From Anas platyrhynchos (taxonomy: Eukaryota > Chordata > Aves > Anseriformes > Anatidae): DNA of 64,000 nt. A program made the position numbers and the translations under genes. The stretch is from contig NC_092603.1 of the NCBI RefSeq assembly GCF_047663525.1, positions 413,501-477,500 on the forward strand, given 5' to 3'. Shown here piece after piece: positions 20,001 to 27,800 of this stretch. Position 1 is the first letter of the stretch. Every line of letters begins with the position of its first letter. Below the pieces are notes generated by a model, which saw nothing but the letters and a program-made list of their open reading frames with translations, had not been told where the DNA came from and did no database searches.

Positions 20001-23000
20001 AAAAGGCAGCCAAAGACACCAAAAGGTACCCCAAGAAGCTCAAAATGCACCCAAAGACCCCAAAAGCCACCCAAGGACCCCCCCAGGACCCCCCCAGCAC
20101 CCCCATGAGGACTCCCCCCAGGACCCCCCAAATCCCCCCAAACCCCCCCCAGGACCCCCCCAGGACCCCCATAACCCCTCCCCAAGACCCCCAGGACCCC
20201 CCCCAGGACCCTATAACCCCCCCCATATCCCCCCAAATCTCCCCCAAACCCCCCCAACTCCCCCCATATCCCCCCCAAAGCCCTCCCAGGACCCCATAAA
20301 CCCCCCAAATCCCTCGATATCCCCCCAAATCCCCCCAAACCCCCCCAATTCCCCCCCAAACCCCTTCAGGACCCCCCCAAATCCCCCCCAGCCCCCCTAC
20401 CCTGGCTGTAGCAGAGCAGATGGCACCTCCCCGGCGGCGTTTATGATGGGGCCACAACCCCCCCAAATCCCCCCAAACCCCCCCAGGACCCCCATAACCC
20501 CCCAAAAACCCTTTATATCCCCCCATATCCCCCCCCAAACCCCTCCCAGGCCCCCATAAACCCCCCCAGGACCCCATAAACCCCCCCCATATCCCCCCCA
20601 GACCCCCCCAACCCCCCCCAACCTCCCCTAACCCCCCCATATACCCCCATATCCCCCCCCAACCCCCTCCCAGGACCCCATAACCCCCCATACCCCCCCC
20701 AACCCCCCCCCAAACCCCCTTTATATCCCCCCATATCGCCCCCAACTCCCCCCCCAGGACCCCGATAACCCCCCCAAATCCCCCCAGGACCCCCCAACTC
20801 CCCCCATATCCCCCCCAACCCCCCCCATATCCTCCCCAACCCCCCCCAGACCCCCCCAAATCCCCCCATATCCCCCCCATAACTCCCCCAAACCCCCCCA
20901 GGACCCCCTAATCCCCCCATAATCCCCTCAGGACCCCCCAAATGTCCCCATAACCCCCCCAAACCCCCCCATATCCCCCCAAAACCCCCCCAGGACCCTC
21001 TCAGAACCCCCCCAGGACCCCATAACCCCCCCCCAGAGCCCCCCAAATCCCCCCAAACCCCCCCTACCCTGGCTGTAGCAGAGCAGATGGACCCCCCCGG
21101 CGGTGTTGGCCATGATGGCTAACCCCCCCCAAATCCCCCCCAAACCCCCCCCAACTCCCCCCAAGCCCCCCTAATACCCCCTAAATCCCCCGCAAACGCC
21201 CCAAGGACCCCCTCATATCCCCCCATATCCCCCCCATATCCCCCCCAAGCCCCCCCAGGACCCCCATAACCCCCCCAACTCCCCCCATTTCCCCCCCAAA
21301 TGTCCCCCAAATCCCCCCTAATCCCCTCAACCCCCCCAAACCCCCTTTATATCCCCCCATATTCCCCCCAAACCCCCCCAACTCCCCCCATATCCCCCCC
21401 AAGACCCTATAACCCCCCCCCCAGGACCCCATAACCCCCCCAAACCCCCTTCATATCCCCCCATATCCCCCCCAAATGTCCCCCAACCCCCCCCAGGACC
21501 CCCCCATAGGCCCCCAAACCCCCCCATATCCCCCCCAAATCCCCCCAAAATCCCCCCCAAACCCCCCCCATAACCCCCTAATCCCCTTCATATCCCCCCA
21601 AATCCCTCCCATATCCCCCCAAATCCCCCCAAACCCCCCCAACTCCCCCCAGATCCCCCCCAGGACCCCCCAAATTTCCCCAAACCCCCCCAAATCCCCC
21701 CAAACCCCCCCCTACCCTGGCTGTAGCAGAGCAGATGGACCCCCCCGGCGGCGTTGGCCATGATGGGGGCTGCGGCGCGCCGGAACCCCTCCACCTGCAG
21801 CCAGAGCGGCCGCAGCGACTGCCCCCGGTCAAACAGGTCCAGGACGGTCACGTTGGTGCCCGGCTGCTCTGTAGGGTCGGGGGGGGGTTTGGGGTCAGCC
21901 CCCGGCCCCAAAAAGCCCCCACCCGCGGCCCTAAATCCCTGTGCACCTGTGGTCCTAAAACATACTCAACCCCCTGGGGGTCCTAAATTGCCCCCAAATC
22001 ATCCTGGCCCCATGACCCTAAATGACCCCGGCCCCGTGACCCTAAATCCTGCTGACCCCATGACCCCAAATAGCCCACCCCTGACCCTAAATCCCTGGAA
22101 ACCCCTGACCCTAAATACTCTCACCCCAATAACCCTAAACCGTCCTGGCCCCATGACCCTAAAATCACCCTGGCTCCATGGACCCAAATCCCCCTGTCCC
22201 CACCCCACAGCTCCGTGTCCCCAAAGCCACCCCAAACACCCAAAACCCACCCCAAAACCCGCCCCAAAACCCCAAAAACCCACCCTAAAACCCCCCAACA
22301 ACCCACCCCAAAACCCCAAAACCCGCCCCAAAACCCCAAAACCTGCCCCAAAACCCCCAAACCCACCCTGAACCCCTTCCAAAACCCCCAAACCCACCCC
22401 AAAACCCCCAAACCCACCCCAAACACCCCAAAACCTTCCCCCAAAAAACCCAAAACTCGCCCCAAAACCCCCAAAACCCACCCCAAAACCCCCAAACCCT
22501 CCCCAAACACCCCCAAAACCCACCCCAAAACCCCACAAACTTTCCCCAAAACCCCAAAAAAAACCAAATCCTCCCCAAAAAACCCCAAACCTGCCCCCAA
22601 ACCCCAAAACCCGCCCCAAAAAACCCCAAACCCACCCCAACCCCCCCAAACCCATCCCCCCAAAACCCCAAACCCACCCCACCCCCACCCCACACCCCCC
22701 AACCCCTCCCCCCCCACCCCAAACTGGTCCCAGCCCCTCCCGGACCGGCCCAACTGGGTCGGGGCTGACTCACGGGGAGGGGGCCGGGGTGGGACGTGCC
22801 CCCGCGTGCCCCAAATCCCAATTTGCCCCCCCAGCCACCCCCTTGTCCCCCCTTACCCCCCCCAGCCCCTAATTACCTCCTAATCCCCCCCCCATCCCCC
22901 AACTACTCCCCCAACCCCCCTTTTTGCCACCCCAGCCCCCAATTCCCCCCCCAGCCCCTAATTACCCCCCTCCAGGCTGGTACTACCCCCCCAACCTGCC

Positions 23001-24128
23001 CTTTTGCCACCCCCACCCCTTAATTCACCCCCCCCAGCCCCCCTTAATCCCCCCCAGCCCCTACTTACTCACCCCCTCTTCCCCCCCCTTTTTGCCCCCT
23101 CTCCCCCCCCCTTTTGCCCCCATCCCCTCAATCCCCCCAGCCCCTGTTACCCCCCCATCCCCCCGTCGTCCCCCACCCCCCCCCCCATCCCCAACTACCA
23201 CCCCCAGCCCCAAATCCCCCCCATCCCCCAAACTACCCCCCATCTCCCCCGCCCCCCCCATTCCCCAACTCCCTCCCCAGTACCCGAACCACCCCCCCAC
23301 CTCCCTTTTTTCCCCCCCATGCCCAAATTACCCCCCTCCAGCCCCTAATTACACTCTAAATCAGTCCCCCCAGCCCCCAATTTACCCCCCCAGCTCCCCC
23401 CTTCTCTTTGGCCCCCTCTCCCCCCCTTTTGCTCCTCATCCCCTTAGTCGCCCCCCCCAGCCCCCGATTTACCCCCCCTGCCCCGAATTCCCCCCCCACC
23501 CCCCTCTTTTGCTCCCCCAGCCCCTAATTACCCCCCCACCCCCCCTTTTACCTCCTCCAGCCCCTAGTTTATCCCCCCAGCCCCCCCTTTTGCCCCCCCC
23601 ACCCTCCCTTTCCCCCCCCCAGCCCCCAATCTGCCCCCCCCCTCCAACTCCCTCAGCCCCTAATTTACCCCCCCTTTTGCCCCCCATCCCCCAATTTACC
23701 CCCCCCACCCCCCTCTTCTTCCGCCCCCCCAGCCCCTAATTACCCCCTCCCGGCCCAATTTACCCCCCCCAGCCCCAAATTTACCCCCCCACCCCCCTCT
23801 TTTGCCCCCCCAGCCCCCCTTTTGCCCCCCCACCCCCCCTTTTTGCCCCCCCCAGCCCCCAATCTGCCCCCCCCTCCCCCAATTCCCCCCCCCACCCCCC
23901 AATTACCCCCCTCCCCCCCCCCCACCTCGTTGATGAAGGCCCTCAGGCGGTCGAAGTCCCGGGGGGCTGTCGAAGAGGCCGTGAACCACGATCACGGGGC
24001 GGGGGCTGCGGGGGGGGGCGCGGGACCCCCCCGAGCCCCAAAACGAGGAGGAGGAGGAGGAGGAGGAGGAGGGGGAGGGGGGGGGGGGTAGGGCAGGGCA
24101 GCCCCCGGCCGCCCCCCCCCGGCCCCAT
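10943..24128 (-). CDS. PPT2: PPT2 palmitoyl-protein thioesterase 2
   Basis: PPT2 is a soluble lysosomal thioesterase that hydrolyses palmitoyl-CoA and related S-thioesters. Eight exons are recognised on the minus strand: 24128-23926, 21868-21716, 19912-19818, 18872-18764, 15978-15893, 13908-13818, 11919-11865 and 11085-10943, all with GT/AG borders. Exon 1 has the signal peptide (nine-leucine core) and [10 protein letters not shown]. Exons 2/3 carry the nucleophile motif CYSQG-G. Exon 6 has [10 protein letters not shown] with the catalytic Asp, and exon 8 has [10 protein letters not shown] with the catalytic His, so the whole triad is kept. Start chosen: ATG at 24128. Oddities: exon 5 has an in-frame TAG (15935-15933), and exons 1, 3, 6, 7 and 8 need one-base shifts, several in C or G runs. 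Either the gene is decaying or the consensus has errors. The intact splice sites and triad favour the latter. Confidence 0.92.
11100..11860. repeat. CCCATAGGGAC / CCCTATAGGG minisatellite, PPT2 intron
   Basis: Units of about 20-30 bp such as ACCCCATAGGGACACCCC and CCCTATAGGGAC fill the intron between exons 8 and 7. An internal block near 11,130-11,240 recurs near 11,290-11,400. Confidence 0.87.
11865..11919 (-). CDS. PPT2: PPT2 exon 7: FFGFYDA segment
   Basis: Reads [11 protein letters not shown] and, after a one-base shift, RGMRSQAV. The family has SFFGFYDANETV..ME.Q. Acceptor CGCAG and donor GTGAGT are intact. Confidence 0.85.
11925..13605. repeat. GGGGCAAAATGGGGGAAATT minisatellite, PPT2 intron
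   Basis: About 85 units of 18-22 bp, GGCAAAATGGGGGAAATT. Very long frames on both strands (hundreds of codons of G/K/N/W or F/P/S/I) come from the lack of stops in the unit and are not genes. Confidence 0.92.
13606..15890. repeat. CTATAGGGG minisatellite around PPT2 exon 6
   Basis: 13,606-13,815 and 13,910-14,040 are CCTATAGGG-type. 14,040-15,885 is GGGGGCTATAGGGG turning into a regular higher-order unit of about 58 bp (GGTCTATAGGGGATCTATAG) between about 14,980 and 15,880. PPT2 exon 6 (13,818-13,908) interrupts it. Confidence 0.9.
13818..13908 (-). CDS. PPT2: PPT2 exon 6: catalytic Asp, frame disrupted
   Basis: Contains WKN, then NLLRLQRLV, then [12 protein letters not shown] and WQS in alternating frames, matching family W.KNFLR...[17 protein letters not shown]. 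The Asp of GPDDG is the catalytic acid. Two or three one-base shifts are needed. Confidence 0.88.
15893..15978 (-). CDS. PPT2: PPT2 exon 5: HRDLYLN...[13 protein letters not shown], with in-frame TAG
   Basis: Reads [12 protein letters not shown], then TAG, then [13 protein letters not shown]. The family has Leu at the stop position (...FLALINGER.HPNA), one base change from TAG. Splice borders are intact. Confidence 0.9.
15990..18760. repeat. GGGGTCATTTTGGGG minisatellite with captured exon fragments, PPT2 intron
   Basis: Short TTTTGGGGTCATTTTGGG units organised into higher-order units of about 350 bp, each ending in a fragment of PPT2 exon 4. The left end (15,990-16,300) uses a different G-rich unit. 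Confidence 0.9.
16820..18480 (-). pseudogene. PPT2: Six partial copies of PPT2 exon 4 in a ~350-bp repeat
   Basis: Fragments of about 70 bp at about 16,826-16,893, 17,170-17,240, 17,526-17,598, 17,873-17,942, 18,059-18,130 and 18,410-18,480 encode versions of [13 protein letters not shown] and SICNYWNG plus a donor-like GT. Spacing is about 350 bp, with one step of about 180. The fragment at 17,170 is the most diverged. None has the 5' half of the exon or an AG at its start. Confidence 0.92.
18764..18872 (-). CDS. PPT2: PPT2 exon 4: YLRWLFP...CYTPLGQG segment
   Basis: Reads [20 protein letters not shown] and [11 protein letters not shown]. Near its 3' end it carries one extra base relative to the six downstream partial copies, which keep the family-like CNYWNG. 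The donor GT is at 18763. This exon seeds the 350-bp repeat in the following intron. Confidence 0.93.
18950..19815. repeat. CCCCCCAAATCCCCCCAGGACC minisatellite, PPT2 intron
   Basis: Degenerate C-rich units of 10-20 bp (AAATCCCCCC, AGGACCCCCC). On the PPT2 sense strand it is G-rich. No exon is seen. Confidence 0.85.
19818..19912 (-). CDS. PPT2: PPT2 exon 3: LICRALL segment, frame disrupted
   Basis: Opens [12 protein letters not shown], then QHNVRTF and SPQMGQSGG in other frames. At least two one-base shifts are needed relative to the family (ICRALL...HNV.SFISL.SPQMGQ). Acceptor TTTAG and donor GTGAGG are intact. Confidence 0.88.
20397..20452 (-). pseudogene. PPT2: Copy of the 3' edge of PPT2 exon 2 (distal)
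   Basis: Contains the donor-bearing CCTACCCTGGCTGTAGCAGA (plus strand) and continues into a diverged version of the [11 protein letters not shown] codons. It lies about 1.3 kb downstream of the real exon in the transcript. Confidence 0.85.
21061..21118 (-). pseudogene. PPT2: Copy of the 3' edge of PPT2 exon 2 (proximal)
   Basis: Encodes [16 protein letters not shown] followed by the GTAGGG donor, one residue different from the real exon over this stretch. It has no acceptor of its own in view, so it is a decoy donor rather than an exon. Confidence 0.88.
21716..21868 (-). CDS. PPT2: PPT2 exon 2: nucleophile region
   Basis: Reads [40 protein letters not shown] and [10 protein letters not shown] in one open frame. 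Ser of CYSQG is the catalytic nucleophile. The 3' end of this exon with its donor is copied twice more in the next intron. Confidence 0.95.
21875..22725. repeat. CCCCAAAACCCACC minisatellite, PPT2 intron 1
   Basis: 21,890-22,200 has ACCCTAAAT / CCCCATGACCC units. 22,210-22,690 has CACCCCAAAACCCCCAAACC units. Confidence 0.85.
22726..22800. other. Non-repetitive island in PPT2 intron 1 with an AP-1-like site
   Basis: About 75 bp of unique sequence between two arrays, containing GCTGACTCA at 22764-22772 (TGAGTCAGC on the minus strand). It could be a small regulatory element. I see no PPT2 coding match. Confidence 0.45.
22801..23920. repeat. CCCCCCAGCCCCTAATTACC minisatellite, PPT2 intron 1
   Basis: Units of about 20-30 bp with AGCCCCTAATTACCCCCC and CCCCTTTTGCCCCCC. 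It runs up to the donor of PPT2 exon 1. Confidence 0.87.
23926..24128 (-). CDS. PPT2: PPT2 exon 1: signal peptide and [10 protein letters not shown]
   Basis: ATG at 24128-24126 starts [13 protein letters not shown], followed by a leucine-rich hydrophobic core, then [11 protein letters not shown], the first strand and turn of the alpha/beta hydrolase. The segment corresponding to family YINE reads [10 protein letters not shown] after a one-base shift near the CCCCCCGGG run. The donor follows at 23925. Confidence 0.9.
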
Positions 24129-24808
24129 CGCGCTCGCGGCCGCCGCTTCCCAGCCGGACCCTGCGGGCGGCGCACCGCGGCGTGACGTCACTTCCGGGGA
24201 GGGCTGGGGGGCCGTTGCTAAGGGGGCGTTGCTAAGGGGCGTGGCCTAGGGGGCGTGGCGTTGCTAGGGGCCTTCCTATAGGACGAGGCGTTGCTGAAGG
24301 CGTGGCTGAGGGGGCGTGGCGTTGCTAGGGGCCTTCCTATAGGACGAGGCGTTGCTAGGGGGCGTGGCTTAGGGGGACGTGGCGTTGCTAGGGGCGTGGC
24401 CAGGTCCCGAGCCGTTGCTAGGGGCCTTCCTATAGGACGAGGCGTTGCTAGGGGGCGTGGCTACCCCCGAGCCGTTGCTAGGGGGCGTGGCTTAGGGTAC
24501 GTGGCGTTGCTAGGGGCCTTCCTATAGGACGAGCCGTTGCTAGGGGGCGTGGCCATGTCCGAGCCGTTGCTAGGGGCCTTCCTATAGGACGTGGCGTTGC
24601 TAGGGGGCGTGGCCATGTCCGAGCCGTTGCTAGGGGGCGTGGCCTAGGGTACGTGGCGTTGCTAGGGGGCGTGGCTACCCCGAGCCGTTGCTAGGGGGCG
24701 TGGCCAGGGGACGTGGCGTTGCTAGGGGGCGTGGCCAGCCCGGAGGGGGCGCGGCCAGCCCGGAGGGGGCGCGGCCAGCCCGGAGGGGGCGCGGCCGGCT
24801 GCGGGGCC
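24129..24808. promoter_or_regulatory. Divergent promoter of PPT2 and the CRAT-like gene, with a GTTGCTAGG array
   Basis: About 680 bp separate the two start codons. Next to PPT2 is TGACGTCACTTCCGG (24183-24197), a CRE fused to an ETS site. From 24,210 to 24,760 there are about 20 copies of GTTGCTAGGGGGCGTGGC or GTTGCTAGGGGCCTTCC. GTTGCTAGG resembles an RFX half-site and GGGCGTGGC a GC/CACCC box. CpG-rich, no TATA box seen. Confidence 0.7.
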
Positions 24809-24870
24809 ATGCCGCGCGCGCCGTGGGTGTGGGGGCGGCGCCGAGCCCCCCCCCCCGCGCCCCCCCCCAG
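24809..24870 (+). CDS. CRAT-like exon 1 (tentative): Arg-rich N-terminus
   Basis: ATG at 24809 starts MPRAPWVWGRRRAPPP, a short basic leader that could target mitochondria, ending at a GT at 24871. Assignment rests on position next to the divergent promoter, not on homology. Confidence 0.5.
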
Positions 24871-27800
24871 GTAGTTTTGGGGGGGGGTCCCTAAAATTTT
24901 GGGGTGGGGGGGTAAGGGTGGTATTGGGGGTTTGGGGGGGTTAATTAGGGTGGGGGGACTAATTGGAGAGTGGGGGTCATAATTAAGGTGGGGGTCATCG
25001 GGTGGGGGGAGGTCTTATTGGGTCGGGGGGGTCATAATTGGGGTGGGGGGGTCATAATTGGGGTGTGGAGGGGGTTAATTGGGGTGGGGGGGCGTTAATT
25101 GGGGTTTGGGGGGGTAATTAGGGGGGTATTAAATGAGGGGGGTCCCCAGGGGGGTTTCCTGGGGTTTTGGGGGGGGTCTCATTAAGGGGGGGGGCTCCGT
25201 GGGTCTTGGGGGGGGCAATTAGCCGGGGGGGGGGTCCCAGTAATGGGGGGGGGGTCCCCATTACATGCGGGGGGGGTCCCCATCACTTGGGGGGGTCCCA
25301 ATTACTCGGTGGGGGGTCTCAATAATACGGGGGGGGTCCCAATTTCCCGGGGGGGGTCCCAATATAGGGGGGTCCCCATGTACAGGGGGGTCTTAATAAT
25401 ATGGGGGGGGTCTCAATCACTGGGGGGGGGGTCCCAATCACGGGGGGGGGGGCAAGAATACGGGGGGTCCCCATCACTTGGGGGGCTTCCCCTCACTTGG
25501 GGGGGTCCCCCTCACTTGGGGTGCCCCCCCCCTTGCCCCCTTGGGGATCCCCCCTTGCCCCCTTGACCCCCTGTCCCCCCCTTGACCCCGTGTCCCCCCC
25601 CCAGACCCCCCCGCCCCCCCCCTGGCCGGCTCTGGGGGCGACGCTGGGGCGCTACGCGGGGGCTCTGCGGGCGCTGCTGGGGGCGCGGGGGTGGCGCGGA
25701 GCCGGGGCTGCTCCAGGCCTTCGGAGCCCCCGGGGGTCGGGACCCGGCTGCAGGAGAGGCTGAGGGGGGGCTGACCCCCCCCCTCGGCACAGGGGGCGGT
25801 GAGTGAATGGGGGGGGGGGGGTTTGGGGGGTGTAATGGGGGGAAATGGGGGGGTGAGGGGGGGATTTGGGGGAGGTTTGGGGGGAATTGGGGGGGGTAAT
25901 GGGGGGGTTGGGGGGTGATGGGGGGGATTTGGGGGGGAATGGGGGGGCAATGGGGGGGTTTAGGGGGGTTGGAGGGGGTTTTGGGGGGGTTGGGGGGGTG
26001 ATGGGGGTTGGGGGGGATTTGGGGGGCTTATGGGGGGGTTGGGGGGGTTGGGGGCATTTGGGGGGGGAATTGGGGGGGTTGGGGGACTGGGGGAGGGGGA
26101 TTGGGGGGAATTGGGGGGTTAAATTTGGGGGGCATTTGGGGCCAGTTCCCGCCCCCCCCCCTTATGTTGCCCCCCCCCAGGCATGGCCGCGGGCCCCCGG
26201 GGGTCGCCTCCCCCTCCCCGTGCACGGCAGCGCGGGCTGTGCTGCCCCCCCAGCACTGGGAGCAGCCCGGGGGGCAGCTGCGGTGAGCGGGGGGCACTGG
26301 GAGGCACTGGGAGGGACTGGGAGGGAATTGGGAGGGACTGGGAGGCACTGGAAGGGACTGGGAGGGACTGGGAGGGAATTGGGGGGAACTGGGAGGCACT
26401 GGAGGGAATTGGAAGGGACTGGGGGGGACTGGGAGGCACTGGAAGGGACTGGGGGGCACTGGGTGATAAATGGGGGGCACTGGGAGCTAACTGGGAGCTA
26501 ACTGGCAGCATGGGGTTTCCCGCAGGTTCGCAGCCCAGTTTGTGGCCGGCATCCTGGATTACCGGGCCATGGTGGGAGCGGTGGGTGCGGGGCTGGGGGT
26601 CCCTATGCGGTCTTTATGGGGTCCCTGGGGGTCTCTGGGGTCTTTATGGGGTCCCTGGGGGTCCCTATGGGGCCTTTTGGGGTCTCTGGGGGTCCTTTTG
26701 GGGCCTTTGGGGTCCCTATGGGGTCTTTATGGGTCCCTGTGGGTCCCTGGTGGTCTCTATGGGGTCCCTGGGGGTCCCTATGGGGTCTCTATGGGGTTCT
26801 TGGGGGTCCCTATGGGGTCCCTACAGCTTCCCTGGGGGTCTCTGGGGGTCCCTATGGGGCCATGGGGGTCTTGGGGGGTCCCTGGGGGTCCCTATGGGGT
26901 CCCTATAGGTCTCTGGAGGGTCCCTGGGGGTCCTTGGGGGGTTCCTGGTGGTCACTGGGGGTCCCTGTGGGGTCTCTGGGGGCCTTTAGGGGTCCCTGGG
27001 GGTCCCGGGGGGTCTCTGGGGGTCCCTTGGGGGTCTCTGGGGTCCACAGGGTCCCTGGGGGTTCCTTATGGGTCCCTGGGGGTCTTGGGGGGTCCCTGGG
27101 GGTCTCGGGGTCTTTAGGGGTCTTTGGGGCTCCCTATGGGATCTCTGGGGGTCCTGGGGGGTCCCTGGGGGTCCTGGGGGGTCCCAGGGGGTTCCAGGGG
27201 GTCCCTGGGGGTCACTGGGGGTCCCTGTGGGGTCTCTGGGGGGCCTTTAGGGGTCCCGGGGGTCCCGGGGGGTCTCTGAGGGTCCCTGGGGGTCTCGGGG
27301 GTCCCTAGGGTCCCTGGGGGTCCCTGGGGGTCCTCATGGGGTCTCCACGTGTCCCCCCCCCAGGCGTGACCCCCCCGAGCCCTGGGTGCGGGCGGTGTTT
27401 GGGGGGTGCCGGGTGCCCGGCCCCCAGCAGGACGGGGCCCTGAGCGCCCCCCGGCGCCCCCCCCCCCCGCTTCATCACCGTCATCCGCATGGGTAGGGTG
27501 GGGGGGGGCTGGGGGGTCCTGGGGGGGATTTGGGGGGGTCCGGGGGTCCGGGGATTTGGGGGGGTCTGGGGAGGGTCCTGGGGGGGTCCAGGGGGGTCTG
27601 AGGGGGTCGGGGGGTTGGGGATTTGGGAAGGAAATGGGGGTGGGGGGGGATTTGGGGGGGTCTTGGGGGGATTTGGGGGGCTGGGGGGGAAATGGGGAGA
27701 AATGGGGGTCCTGGGGGGCACTTTTGGGGTTTTGGGGGGCAATTGGGGGGATTTGGGGGTCCTGAGGGGGCATTTTGGGGTTGTTGGGGGGATTTTGGGA

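Larger units (their letters stand above)
19925..21715. repeat. C-rich minisatellite with two exon 2 fragments, PPT2 intron
   Basis: Units CCCCCCATATCCCCCC, AAATCCCCCC and AGGACCCCATAACC, arranged as higher-order blocks of about 650 bp (20,400; 21,062; 21,712), each starting at a copy of the PPT2 exon 2 edge. Confidence 0.88.

Noticed and set aside
20452-21061. Extra PPT2 exons encoded by the exon 2 fragments
   Set aside because: The fragments have donors but no acceptor at their 5' border, so they are decoys rather than complete exons.
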